Assembly: GCA_004173355.1 (NCBI GenBank) | Contig: SEAD01000013.1 | Coordinates: forward strand, 1 to 64,000 | Reading direction: 5' to 3' | Source: Chitinophagaceae bacterium | Lineage (GTDB): Bacteria; Bacteroidota; Bacteroidia; Chitinophagales; Chitinophagaceae | Length of the DNA stretch: 64,000 bases | In this document: piece after piece, positions 27,034-36,884 of the stretch | How the letters are laid out: each line of letters opens with the position of its first letter | Position numbering within the stretch: the stretch's first letter is position 1 | Made by a program: the position numbers and the translations under genes | The notes under the pieces: generated by a model | The model's input: the letters and a program-made list of their open reading frames with translations, nothing else | Told to the model about the DNA's origin: nothing | Databases searched by the model: none

Positions 27034-29154
27034 ATGACTGATTACAAACGACATCTTGTTACCGCCGCCCTGCCTTATGCCAACGGACCTGTTCATATCG
27101 GCCACCTTGCCGGCTGTTATGTGCCGGCAGACATTTATGTCCGTTACCTCCGTGCAAAAAAACAGGATGTGAAATTTGTGTGTGGCAGCGATGAACACGG
27201 TGTGCCCATTACCATCCGCGCCATGCGGGAGGGGATCACGCCGCAACAGGTGGTTGACAAATACCACGCGATTATCCGCGACAGTTTTGCGCAGATGGGA
27301 ATTTCATTTGATATCTACTCGCGCACCTCTGATAAAATACATCACGAAACCGCATCGGCATTTTTCAAAAAAATGTATGATGAGGGACTCTTCGAGGAAA
27401 AGGAATCCGAGCAATACTATGACGAGAAGACCAATACTTTCCTTGCCGACCGGTATATTACCGGTACCTGCCCGGTCTGCTCAAATCCAAACGCGTATGG
27501 CGACCAGTGTGAACGTTGTGGCACCAGTCTCAGCCCCGAACAGCTGATCAATCCGCGCAGCGCGCTGAGTGATGCGGTACCGGTGAAAAAAACCACGAAA
27601 CACTGGTACTTCCCGCTGCAGCAATATGAACCCTGGCTGAAGGAATGGGCCCTGGAAGGGCACAAGGAATGGAAAAATAATGTGTATGGCCAGGTGAAAA
27701 GCTGGCTCGACAGCGGATTGCATCCGCGTGCGATGACGCGCGACAGCAACTGGGGTGTGAAAGTACCACTGCCGGATGCCGAAGGGAAGGTGTTGTATGT
27801 ATGGTTTGATGCGCCGATCGGATATATCTCCGCCACCAAACAGCTGACCGACCATTGGGCGGATTACTGGTGTAAGGAAGACACCAAACTGGTGCACTTT
27901 ATCGGCAAGGACAATATCGTATTCCATTGTGTGATTTTCCCATCCATGCTGAAAGCACATGGCGGTTTCGTGCTGCCGGACAATGTGCCCGCCAATGAAT
28001 TCCTGAATCTCGAAGGGGAGAAAATTTCAACCAGCCGCAACTGGGCAGTATGGGTGGATGAGTACCTCAAGGATTTTCCGGGATGCGAGGATGTACTGCG
28101 GTATGTCCTTTGTGCCAATGCACCGGAAACAAAAGACAATGATTTTACCTGGAAGGATTTCCAGGACCGCAATAACAGTGAGCTGGTGGCCATCTTTGGC
28201 AACTTCGTCAACCGCACATTCGTGCTCATGCACAAACTCTGCGGCGGCAAAGTGCCTAAGCTGCACGAAGCCCAGCTGGACAATACCGACAGGGCCATCA
28301 TTGCAGACATTGAAGCTGCGAAGGGTAAAGTACAGTCTGCGCTGGACAATTACCGTTTCCGGGACGGCCTGTTTGAAGTGATCGATCTCGCCCGAAAGGG
28401 AAATAAATACATGCAGGAAAAACAGCCGTGGATTGTTGCAAAATCACTGGCAGAAAATCCGGCTGCACAACAATCAATCGACAACAGCCTGCATCTCTGC
28501 CTCCAGCTGACCGCCAACCTCGCGGTGCTGGTCAATCCTTTCCTCCCCAACACCGCGCAGAAATTGCTGCAGATGATGAAGGTGGTGGATAAAATGCTCG
28601 ACTGGGACAATGCAGGGAAGGTAAAGCTGCTGAGCGTGGGATACAGTCTCCGTGAACCACAACTCCTCTTCCGCAAGATCGAAGACAGCGAAATCGCGGC
28701 GCAGGTAGAAAAACTGAAGGCAAGCCTCTTCAAACCGGCAACGGATCCTGCAACAACGGATGCCTCAACAACGGAGGCCGCAAAACCAGCGGACAGCACC
28801 GAAACTGTTTTGCCCGCTGAAGCGAAAGCGGAAATCCAGTATGATGATTTTGCCAGACTTGACCTGAAAGTGGCCACAATTGTAGCTGCGGAGAAGGTGG
28901 CAAAAGCCGATAAATTGTTAAAACTGGAAGTGGACCTGGGTTATGAGAAGCGTACGATCGTGTCCGGCATTGCACTTCACTTCGCACCGGAAAATATTAT
29001 TGGCCGCCAGGTCGTTATCGTGGCTAACCTGGCCCCGCGGAAGATGAGGGGTATTGAAAGCAACGGCATGATCCTGATGGCTACCCAGCCGGATGGTTCA
29101 CTGCAGTTCGTCAATCCCGACGAAACATCCGCGAATGGTGCGATGGTGAGTTAA
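27034..29154 (+). CDS. metG: Methionyl-tRNA synthetase with C-terminal tRNA-binding domain
   Basis: MetG charges tRNA-Met. At 706 residues this is the long form. The HIGH motif is at 21-24 (NGPVHIGHL); a zinc knuckle lies at about 146-163 ([18 protein letters not shown]); the KMSKS loop appears as KISTSR near residue 340, a common variant. After an Ala/Thr/Pro-rich linker (about 565-595) comes an EMAPII/Trbp111-like dimerisation and tRNA-binding domain ([34 protein letters not shown]). The ATG at 27034 was chosen as it precedes [17 protein letters not shown]. The next gene follows after 12 bp. Confidence 0.97.
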   Translation: MTDYKRHLVTAALPYANGPVHIGHLAGCYVPADIYVRYLRAKKQDVKFVCGSDEHGVPITIRAMREGITPQQVVDKYHAIIRDSFAQMGISFDIYSRTSDKIHHETASAFFKKMYDEGLFEEKESEQYYDEKTNTFLADRYITGTCPVCSNPNAYGDQCERCGTSLSPEQLINPRSALSDAVPVKKTTKHWYFPLQQYEPWLKEWALEGHKEWKNNVYGQVKSWLDSGLHPRAMTRDSNWGVKVPLPDAEGKVLYVWFDAPIGYISATKQLTDHWADYWCKEDTKLVHFIGKDNIVFHCVIFPSMLKAHGGFVLPDNVPANEFLNLEGEKISTSRNWAVWVDEYLKDFPGCEDVLRYVLCANAPETKDNDFTWKDFQDRNNSELVAIFGNFVNRTFVLMHKLCGGKVPKLHEAQLDNTDRAIIADIEAAKGKVQSALDNYRFRDGLFEVIDLARKGNKYMQEKQPWIVAKSLAENPAAQQSIDNSLHLCLQLTANLAVLVNPFLPNTAQKLLQMMKVVDKMLDWDNAGKVKLLSVGYSLREPQLLFRKIEDSEIAAQVEKLKASLFKPATDPATTDASTTEAAKPADSTETVLPAEAKAEIQYDDFARLDLKVATIVAAEKVAKADKLLKLEVDLGYEKRTIVSGIALHFAPENIIGRQVVIVANLAPRKMRGIESNGMILMATQPDGSLQFVNPDETSANGAMVS

Positions 29155-29166
29155 AACTGTTTTACT

Positions 29167-29601
29167 ATGACAATGGTTGAACGCGTTGGCCTTTATATCG
29201 AACGCCTTTGCGAAAGCATTGGTGTCAGTGCCGCCAATATCTACCATCCGTCCACCGATGCCTGGTATTTCTCCAATGGCGGTTCAACTATTGAAGTGTT
29301 CCTGACCACCCAGAAAAATGTCGATGGAGACAACGATTATTACCTGCGTTGCATGTCGGCACTCTGCGAAATACCAAAAGACATCATGCGCCAGTTTGCC
29401 CTGTACCGCACCGTGCTGCAGGTAAATGCAAAATACCTGGGCTTCAAGATTGTCGCCGATGAGGGGCGCGGACTGCTCTGCGTGGTGTCCGAGCGTAATA
29501 TCTCAGGAATGGATTATGAAGAAATGGTGGGCATGATTTCCTACATCGCACACTGGGGCACGAAACTGGAGAAATACATCGCCGCTGAATTTGCGGGATG
29601 A
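29167..29601 (+). CDS. YbjN-like domain protein
   Basis: A 144-residue soluble protein with no signal peptide. The pattern VERVGLYIERLCESIGV, WYFSNGGSTIEVFLTT, YYLRCMSALCEIP, VLQVNAKYLGFKIVADE and LLCVVSERNISGMDYEEM resembles the YbjN / sensory transduction regulator fold, a small domain related to type III secretion chaperones. The match is by pattern only. It follows metG by 12 bp and is likely in its transcript. Function unknown. Confidence 0.65.
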   Translation: MTMVERVGLYIERLCESIGVSAANIYHPSTDAWYFSNGGSTIEVFLTTQKNVDGDNDYYLRCMSALCEIPKDIMRQFALYRTVLQVNAKYLGFKIVADEGRGLLCVVSERNISGMDYEEMVGMISYIAHWGTKLEKYIAAEFAG

Positions 29602-29629
29602 GCTGCGCAAAAAAGGCACGACCAATGCC

Positions 29630-32600
29630 ATGGCTCCATGCCTAAGGGCTTTGTCAAGCCGCATAAATAGCGTAAATTCAGGGCTTAATGCATTCCGGAC
29701 CTTGGTAGCGACGAAGAAGAAACATACTTTCAGGAAAATACTGCTCTGGAGCGTCGGGATCCTCGTCGTCCTGCTGGTCAGTTTCCATTTCTGGTTTGTC
29801 AACCATGCGGAAGAGCTGATCGAGAACATGGTGAACTCGCAGTCGAATGGTCGTCTGCAACTTAAAATCGATAAGTTCAAATTCAACTGGTTCAGTTCAA
29901 AGTTTGAACTGCGGAAAGTCTCCTTTACCTCCAATGATACCACTGCCTCCCCGAACAGTTACCAGGTGGAAGTGGAACGCATCCGCATCCAGGTGAAATC
30001 GATGTGGCCGCTGATTTTTGAAAAACGTTTCCTGATTGATTCACTGCAGGTCATCTCACCTGCCATTACGGTGACCAAATTAAGGGCTACCCGGGACAGC
30101 GTATCGGCAGATAACAGCCTTTCGATCCCGCAGGAAATGGGTCGCGTCTATAAATCGATCCAGGATGCACTCCAGGTACTGCAGGTAGACCGCTTCTCGA
30201 TTGATAACGCAAGTTTCGCGCTGGTCAACAACATGCGGCCCGAAGAACATCCGATCCGGATCAGCCGTATTTTTTTCAAACTCGATAACCTTTCTGTTGA
30301 CACGGCATTCAGTGACAAACAGCAGAAGATCCTTTTCAGTGATAACGTTTCCCTGCATACTTCCAACCAGGATATCCTCTTTCCCGATGGGCGGCACAAA
30401 CTCGCCTTCCGGAACTTCCGCATCAATGTGAAAAACCGGCTGGCTGAATTCGACAGCTGTACCATTTCAGCCACGCGTGGCGACAGCTCCAACAATAACT
30501 TCCAGGTCTTCTTTGACAAACTGCAGATGACCAATATTGATTTTGATACACTTTACCACGCAGAAGTAATCAAGGCCGACTCCGTGTACTGTATCAACCC
30601 GCAGTTCCGTCTCGACATCGACCTGCAGAAGCGCCAGGGGCCTATCAAACCCCCGAAGGTGGACGAACTGATCCAGCAGATGACGGGTGACCTGCAGCTG
30701 GCATTTGTGGTCGTGCAGAACGGCTCCTTTGATATCAATACCATGCGTGAAGGAAGGCCCAGCTCTTTTACTTCCGATCACAACAACTTCGACCTGGAGG
30801 GACTGCGCATCAACCAGAAAGCGGCAAAGCCCCTGACGATCGAACGGTTTGCAATGGCCATCCGCAACTACGAAAATTTCCTGCGCGACAGCGCCTACTC
30901 TATCCGGTTTGACAGCATCCTGATCCGTAACAACCGCATCAACCTTGGAAATTTTTCCTACAGGGAACTGGAAAAAGGGCGGGTGGTCAACAGTCTCAGC
31001 ATGCCGCAGTTTGAACTGCACGGACTTTCCTGGGATGACCTTATTTCCGAACAGCAGCTGCGGGCGGACCGGGTCAATCTTTACAGCCCGGTGATCAACT
31101 ATACCATCCGGCCCAACAAATCAAAACCCCGGCAGGATGTTTTCCAGACACTGGCAGGTGTGGGGAATATCCTTCGCCTGCAGAACCTGCATATCCGCAA
31201 CGGGCAGATCAACCTGCTCTTTGGGAACAATACCCGTCTCCGCCTCGATGACGCCTATCTCTCCGTCAGTGCCGAAAAACTGGTCAACTCCAGACAGATC
31301 ACCACGATCCAGCGATCGGTGGACGAACTCTATTTCAGGAAGGGTGTGTTTACGAGTGGCAACCTCGTAGCGCAACTGGGCAAGGCAAAATTCAGTGCAG
31401 GCGGGCAGGGTCTTACCGCCGCCACCATGCACATCGAAAGCAATAAAAACCTGGTGGTGGATGCCACGGATGTATCGGTACAACAATTCCTGATAGATGA
31501 AAAAACAAAACAGAACCAGGTCAATGGTATCAGCTGGTCTTCCGCAAAAGTTTCGGTAAACGGGCATGCCGTGTCCACCGGCAATAACGCCGCAGGATTC
31601 GACCTCGGCAATATCAGTGGAGCGAATACAAGCCTGTTTATCCGGGATGAAAAAAAGGAAATCAGCGTGCAGCTGGATAAGGTGCGGCTCGACCGGTTGC
31701 TTGCATCCAATGGTAAATTGTCTTCCATCAACGGCCTGAAAACAACCGGGCGCGACCTGAAATTCAGCAGCGGTGGCAAACAGCTCGATGTGCCGGTCTT
31801 TGCTGTTTCGGATCTCTCGCCGTCACAGCTGGCGCAATTCTCTTACCGCAACACCAGCAATGGCGATACCATGGGTCTTAGTGCTGCCATGGTCAGCCTT
31901 GTACCGGATCTCAATGCATTTCTCCATAACAAAATAAAAAGCCCTTCGCTGGTCATCGACCGGCCGGTGCTGCAGGTGTACTCCGCACGGCATGATGAAC
32001 CCGCAGGAGTCAGGTCATTTCCAGTAATGGAACTGGATAATGTGGTACTGAAACAGCCACTGGTGGATATCCGCAGTGAGGCGGAGAAAGGCAACAGCGT
32101 GGTACGATGGACCGGCACCAATACCGATAATTCCATTGAACTGAAAAAACTACGCACGTTTGACGGGCCGGATAATTATGTATCGGCTGAAGAGATCAAT
32201 CTTTCAGTTGACCAGTTCCTCTACTCCGACGCGCAGGGGAAAAAGTTTGATTCAAGACAGGGACATTTTAATGCGACCATCCGCAACGTGGCGCTCCACC
32301 GGAATGAAGAGGAAACATGGGAATGGCAGGGAAAAATTGCTGACCTGTTTGCCCGCGATTTCAGGCTGGACAGTCTCGGACGCAACAAAGGGCTGCTCGA
32401 CCTGAAATATGCGCGGCTCAATGATCTCAGCATCAGTTCAGCCAACCTGATCAGCATGCGGGATATGGCATCGCAGAATACCGAATTCAGGATCCGTGAA
32501 GTCACCGGGACTTATGACGACAGCCTCTCGCATTACGACTGGAACAACCTGGCTTACGATAAACGCACACGGCTGCTCTCGGTAGATAGTTTCAGTTTCA

Positions 32601-33541
32601 ACCCCACCGCAACCCTGCAGGAGTTTGTGAAAAAACAGGTTTACCAGGCAGACTATATCACCCTGCATACCGGTCGGGTGGAGCTGGGCCCGTTTGACAT
32701 CGAACGGTATATCCGCGATACCGTACTCGACCTCGGCGTGGCGCGTATCAGCAACGGATACATGTCCAGTTACCGCGATAAAAGGATGCAGCGTCAGGAA
32801 GGCAAACAAACGCTGCTTCCCACCAACATGATCAAACATATCCCTTTCCGCCTGATGGTGGATACCGTACTTCTCAACAATGCATCGGTCGACTACCAGG
32901 AAACCAATGATAAAAACGGACAGACTGGCATCGTGCCCGTCACGGAGATGAATGCACGGGTAAGCAACCTGCGTAACTACGGACTGGATGCGGACGATAG
33001 CCTGGTGATCCACGCAACCGCACTCGTGGCAAATGCACTGCCCACCCTGCTTGATGTACATGCCTCCTATCTCGACACCCTTGGCGGGTTTGTGATGAAA
33101 GTAAAAATCAGCGAGTCAGACCTCACCCTGCTCAATCCCGTGTTGCGCCCGCTGGCATCGGCGGAACTGAAGTCCGGCCGCCTCGACACACTGTCAATGG
33201 AAGTGCGCGGCCGCGACCACCATGCCTTTGGCAATATGACCATGTATTACCACGACCTTAAAATACGCGTGGTACGCAGCGGCTCCCAACGCAAAAACGT
33301 GGGTACCGCGGTACTGACTTTCCTTGCCAATACACTCATCCGCAACGAAAACAGATCACGCGAAGGCACCGTCTACTTCAAACGCCTTAAAGACCGCTCA
33401 GCCATCAACTACCTGGTAAAAATCACCATGAACGGTGTGGTCAGCAGCATCGGCCTGCACAAGAATAAAAAACAAGTAAAACGCTACCGCGCAGAATCAA
33501 AAAGCAAAAACCTGCCCTTCTTCGAAGCCGATTTTAAATAA
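29630..33541 (+). CDS. Very large AsmA-like membrane-anchored protein
   Basis: About 1,300 residues. One N-terminal membrane anchor (KILLWSVGILVVLLVSFHFW) is followed by a long periplasmic region of beta-strand repeats, starting VNSQSNGRLQLKIDKFKFNW and ending with a C-terminal AsmA-like segment (LRPLASAELKSGRLDTLSME, ... VVRSGSQRKNVGTAVLTFLA). AsmA-like proteins bridge inner and outer membranes and are linked to lipid transport; this role is inference here. The start is uncertain: TTG 29591 overlaps the previous gene, ATG 29630 is given here, and TTG 29702 gives the most typical short basic N-terminus (VATKKKHTFRK). Upstream neighbour ends 28 bp before. Confidence 0.75.
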   Translation: MAPCLRALSSRINSVNSGLNAFRTLVATKKKHTFRKILLWSVGILVVLLVSFHFWFVNHAEELIENMVNSQSNGRLQLKIDKFKFNWFSSKFELRKVSFTSNDTTASPNSYQVEVERIRIQVKSMWPLIFEKRFLIDSLQVISPAITVTKLRATRDSVSADNSLSIPQEMGRVYKSIQDALQVLQVDRFSIDNASFALVNNMRPEEHPIRISRIFFKLDNLSVDTAFSDKQQKILFSDNVSLHTSNQDILFPDGRHKLAFRNFRINVKNRLAEFDSCTISATRGDSSNNNFQVFFDKLQMTNIDFDTLYHAEVIKADSVYCINPQFRLDIDLQKRQGPIKPPKVDELIQQMTGDLQLAFVVVQNGSFDINTMREGRPSSFTSDHNNFDLEGLRINQKAAKPLTIERFAMAIRNYENFLRDSAYSIRFDSILIRNNRINLGNFSYRELEKGRVVNSLSMPQFELHGLSWDDLISEQQLRADRVNLYSPVINYTIRPNKSKPRQDVFQTLAGVGNILRLQNLHIRNGQINLLFGNNTRLRLDDAYLSVSAEKLVNSRQITTIQRSVDELYFRKGVFTSGNLVAQLGKAKFSAGGQGLTAATMHIESNKNLVVDATDVSVQQFLIDEKTKQNQVNGISWSSAKVSVNGHAVSTGNNAAGFDLGNISGANTSLFIRDEKKEISVQLDKVRLDRLLASNGKLSSINGLKTTGRDLKFSSGGKQLDVPVFAVSDLSPSQLAQFSYRNTSNGDTMGLSAAMVSLVPDLNAFLHNKIKSPSLVIDRPVLQVYSARHDEPAGVRSFPVMELDNVVLKQPLVDIRSEAEKGNSVVRWTGTNTDNSIELKKLRTFDGPDNYVSAEEINLSVDQFLYSDAQGKKFDSRQGHFNATIRNVALHRNEEETWEWQGKIADLFARDFRLDSLGRNKGLLDLKYARLNDLSISSANLISMRDMASQNTEFRIREVTGTYDDSLSHYDWNNLAYDKRTRLLSVDSFSFNPTATLQEFVKKQVYQADYITLHTGRVELGPFDIERYIRDTVLDLGVARISNGYMSSYRDKRMQRQEGKQTLLPTNMIKHIPFRLMVDTVLLNNASVDYQETNDKNGQTGIVPVTEMNARVSNLRNYGLDADDSLVIHATALVANALPTLLDVHASYLDTLGGFVMKVKISESDLTLLNPVLRPLASAELKSGRLDTLSMEVRGRDHHAFGNMTMYYHDLKIRVVRSGSQRKNVGTAVLTFLANTLIRNENRSREGTVYFKRLKDRSAINYLVKITMNGVVSSIGLHKNKKQVKRYRAESKSKNLPFFEADFK

Positions 33542-33624
33542 CGGTAACCCGTTTCCCATTCAACCGATTTTCTCTTACCTTCACCGGAAATAGTTGTTTA
33601 ACTAACTAATTTTAAACTTGCTTT

Positions 33625-36003
33625 ATGAAGCGTAATATCAGGAAAGTAGCAGTACTGGGAAGTGGTGTGATGGGCTCAAGGATTGCCTGCCATTTTGCAG
33701 GTGTTGGTGTGAATGTACTACTGCTTGATATGGTCCCGAAGGAATTTACCGAAAGTAAAAAACCTGCCGAACGCAACAAACTGGTGAATGACGCACTGGC
33801 TGCCGCAATCAAAAGCAATCCATCTCCGGTATATGATAAATCAGTGGTAAAACGCATTACCACCGGCAACTTCACCGATAACATGAAGGAGATCGCGGGT
33901 TGCGACTGGATCATCGAAGTGGTGGTGGAACGTCTCGATATCAAAAAAACTATTTACGACCAGGTAGAGCAGTTCCGTAAACCCGGTACACTGGTCACTT
34001 CCAACACATCCGGCATACCCATCCACCTGATGGCCGAAGGACGCAGTGACGATTTCCGGAAGAATTTCGCAGGCTCGCATTTTTTTAACCCCCCACGTTA
34101 CCTGCGTTTACTTGAAATTATACCTACACCCTATACCGACCCGTCGGTTACTGAATTCCTGATGGGTTATGGCGACCTGATACTGGGAAAAACAACAGTG
34201 CTTGCCAAAGACACGCCTGCATTTATTGCCAACCGGATCGGGGTATATGGTATCATGTCCATCTTCCAGCTGATTGATAAACTGGATATGACCATCGATG
34301 AGGTGGAAGCGCTGACCGGCCCGGTTATCGGACGTCCCAAATCCGCCACCTTCCGCACGGCAGACGTGGTGGGTATCGACACACTGGTGAAAGTTGCCAA
34401 AGGGGTTTATGACAACTGCCCTGCCGATGAGGCCCGCAACAGTTTTGAAATTCCCGCATGGCTTGACAAAGTAGTAACCAGTAACTGGCTCGGTGATAAA
34501 ACCGGCCAGGGTTTTTTCAAAAAGACAAAATCCGCCACAGGCGAAAAAGAAATACTGACACTCAACCTCAAAACACTGGAATACGGCCCGAGGGTAAAGC
34601 CGAAATTCGCTGCCCTCGAAGCGGCGAAACCCGTGGATGACCTGAACCAGCGACTGAAGATGCTCGTGTCCTCCCCCGACAAGGCGGGTGAGTTTTACCG
34701 GCAGTTCCACTACGGCCTTTTCTCCTATATCTCCTTCCGCATCCCGGAAATCAGTGACGAAGTCTATCGCGTGGATGACGCCATGATGGCGGGTTTTGGC
34801 TGGGAGATCGGCGCATTTGAAAGCTGGGATGTACTGGGTGTGGCGAGGACCGCAGAAGCCATGAAGACCGCTGGTTATAAGGTAGCGCCCTGGGTGGAAG
34901 AGATGCTGGCCGCAGGTCACAAATCGTTTTATAAAATTGAAAACGGCCGGAAACTCAGTTACGATCCCGCAACGAAAACATACAAGACCTTACCGGGTGA
35001 AGGGGCATTTATCGTGATGAGTAATTTCCAGGACAAGCTGGTCTGGAAAAATGGTTCCTGCCGTCTCTATAACCTCGGCGATGATGTACTCGGGTTGCAA
35101 TGGTTCACTAAAATGGGAAGCATTGGCGGTGATGTATTGTCTGGCATCCAGACGGCGATCGACAAAGCGGAAAAAGAATACAAGGGTCTGGTGATCGCGA
35201 ACGAAGGCCCCAATTTTTCTGCTGGCGCCAACGTGGGTATGATCTTCATGCTCGCAATCGACCAGGAATACGATGAACTCGATATGGCGATCCGCATGTT
35301 CCAGAATTCAATGATGCGCGCGCGCTACTCTTCGGTACCTGTGGTAGTGGCCCCGCACGGACTCGCACTGGGTGGTGCCTGCGAGCTGAGCCTCCATGCC
35401 GACAAAGTGTGTGCAGCAGCGGAAACATATACGGGCCTTGTGGAATTGGGCGTAGGCCTTATTCCCGGTGGCGGTGGCACCAAGGAGTTTGTATTACGTG
35501 CAGCGGATGAAATGCACGAAGACGAACCCGATACCATCACCCTGAAAAACCGTTTCCTCACCATCGCCACCGCAAAAGTGGGAACATCCGCAGCTGAAGG
35601 TTTCAATATCGGCGTATACCGCAAAGGGCTCGATGAAGTGGTACTGAACCAGGGCCGGAGGATCGCTGAAGCAAAAAAATCAGTAATCAGTATTTCCGAC
35701 AGCGGTTATACTGCACCTACTGTCCGCAAGGACATCAAGGTCCTGGGACGTTCTGCACTCGGTGCATTGCTGGCAGGTATCAATGGCATGCGCCAGGCCA
35801 ACTATGCAACTGAACATGATTCCGTAGTGGCAAAAAAGCTGGCCTATGTGATGTGTGGCGGTGATCTCAGTGAGCCATCCTTTGTTTCCGAACAATACCT
35901 TCTTGACCTCGAACGCGAAGCCTTCCTTTCCCTGTGCGGTGAAAAGAAAACCCTGGAACGCATCCAGAGTGTACTGAAAAGCGGGCGGCCTGTCAGGAAC
36001 TAA
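33625..36003 (+). CDS. Bifunctional 3-hydroxyacyl-CoA dehydrogenase / enoyl-CoA hydratase, FadN-like
   Basis: A 792-residue fatty-acid beta-oxidation enzyme. The order is dehydrogenase first, hydratase last, as in FadN of Bacillus and unlike FadB/FadJ. NAD-binding motif GSGVMGS is at 12-18; AGSHFFNPPRYLRLLEIIPT and DTPAFIANRIGVYGI follow. The hydratase part (about 480-700) has GLVIANEGPNFSAGANVGM and LGGACELSLHADKVCAAAET plus GVGLIPGGGGTKEF, with the catalytic glutamates of the crotonase fold. No thiolase (fadA) or acyl-CoA dehydrogenase gene is adjacent, so the rest of the cycle is elsewhere. A terminator follows directly. Confidence 0.93.
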   Translation: MKRNIRKVAVLGSGVMGSRIACHFAGVGVNVLLLDMVPKEFTESKKPAERNKLVNDALAAAIKSNPSPVYDKSVVKRITTGNFTDNMKEIAGCDWIIEVVVERLDIKKTIYDQVEQFRKPGTLVTSNTSGIPIHLMAEGRSDDFRKNFAGSHFFNPPRYLRLLEIIPTPYTDPSVTEFLMGYGDLILGKTTVLAKDTPAFIANRIGVYGIMSIFQLIDKLDMTIDEVEALTGPVIGRPKSATFRTADVVGIDTLVKVAKGVYDNCPADEARNSFEIPAWLDKVVTSNWLGDKTGQGFFKKTKSATGEKEILTLNLKTLEYGPRVKPKFAALEAAKPVDDLNQRLKMLVSSPDKAGEFYRQFHYGLFSYISFRIPEISDEVYRVDDAMMAGFGWEIGAFESWDVLGVARTAEAMKTAGYKVAPWVEEMLAAGHKSFYKIENGRKLSYDPATKTYKTLPGEGAFIVMSNFQDKLVWKNGSCRLYNLGDDVLGLQWFTKMGSIGGDVLSGIQTAIDKAEKEYKGLVIANEGPNFSAGANVGMIFMLAIDQEYDELDMAIRMFQNSMMRARYSSVPVVVAPHGLALGGACELSLHADKVCAAAETYTGLVELGVGLIPGGGGTKEFVLRAADEMHEDEPDTITLKNRFLTIATAKVGTSAAEGFNIGVYRKGLDEVVLNQGRRIAEAKKSVISISDSGYTAPTVRKDIKVLGRSALGALLAGINGMRQANYATEHDSVVAKKLAYVMCGGDLSEPSFVSEQYLLDLEREAFLSLCGEKKTLERIQSVLKSGRPVRN

Positions 36004-36013
36004 TGACTTCAGG

Positions 36014-36036
36014 GCCGGCAGTGATGCCGGCTTTTT
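36014..36036 (+). terminator. Rho-independent terminator of the fadN-like gene
   Basis: GCCGGCA (36014-36020) pairs with TGCCGGC (36025-36031) around GTGA and is followed by five T, 11 bp after the stop codon. Confidence 0.9.
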
Positions 36037-36085
36037 CGTATCCGGCAGGTCGGGGTAATACCTTAGATTTGTCAAAACCGTTGCC

Positions 36086-36745
36086 ATGGGTTCAGCCGAA
36101 ATCGACGGCCTTGCGCGCTGTCTCGTTATCCACTCACATGTTGTTACCTACGGTAACGAAGCCACCGAAAACCTGACCCGGATGATACGGGAGGAAATTG
36201 AATGCATGTGGAATGAACCGAATGCCCGGATACTGATCGACGACTACGACTACCAGCTGATCTTCAAGATCAGCGCTGAATATAAACCGGATATCGACCC
36301 GGTGGAAATCCTTTCCAACACCGATCCGCGCTGCAATTATTTCCGCATTGAAAAGTTTGCCATGGAAAATATCTCCTTCGTGGATGGCGTAGGCAGCAAC
36401 ACCGGATATTTCCTGATCGACAACCTGTACACTGGTTCCACCACGGCCGCGCACGAGTACGGACATACGCTTGGCCTGAAGCATCCGCACGACCTGGATC
36501 TCCGCGGGCGCGGTATACCCGGAATCATGTACCCCCGCGGCACGCTGGTGGATGCCCCTTACCAATACAACCCCGAAGCCCGGTCCGGCGACAGTTCGAA
36601 TGGTGGCACCATGCATCCGAAAAACAGGAAAGTTTTACAGGGAGATATCGACCTGCTCCGGCTCGACCGTCTTGACCAGGAAAACAATATCGTGGGCGAC
36701 TTCACCAGTATCTGGCATCCGGATCACAGCACCCTCCAGGCTTAA
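36086..36745 (+). CDS. Metzincin-type zinc metalloprotease without signal peptide
   Basis: A 219-residue protein with the full metzincin zinc motif HEYGHTLGLKH at 123-133 (HExxHxxGxxH; H123, H127 and H133 bind zinc, E124 is the base) and a Met-turn GIMYPRG with M148 fifteen residues later. The N-terminal part (about 10-90) is a possible alpha/beta fold (ARCLVIHSHVVTYG, YQLIFKISAEY). There is no signal peptide or lipobox, which is unusual as most metzincins are secreted. I do not recognise the exact family; peptidase M10-like is the nearest. It stands alone, just before two M16 protease genes. Confidence 0.8.
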   Translation: MGSAEIDGLARCLVIHSHVVTYGNEATENLTRMIREEIECMWNEPNARILIDDYDYQLIFKISAEYKPDIDPVEILSNTDPRCNYFRIEKFAMENISFVDGVGSNTGYFLIDNLYTGSTTAAHEYGHTLGLKHPHDLDLRGRGIPGIMYPRGTLVDAPYQYNPEARSGDSSNGGTMHPKNRKVLQGDIDLLRLDRLDQENNIVGDFTSIWHPDHSTLQA

Positions 36746-36884
36746 GCGATTCAGGCGCCGCACATTCAGGCTGCCGGACAAATAACGATACTACCGCCCG
36801 AGGATAACCCAATCCCTCTAACCCGGCGATCGATTATATTGCTTTTCTCTTTATTCATCCGCATCTGCGGTTTAACTAATCACC

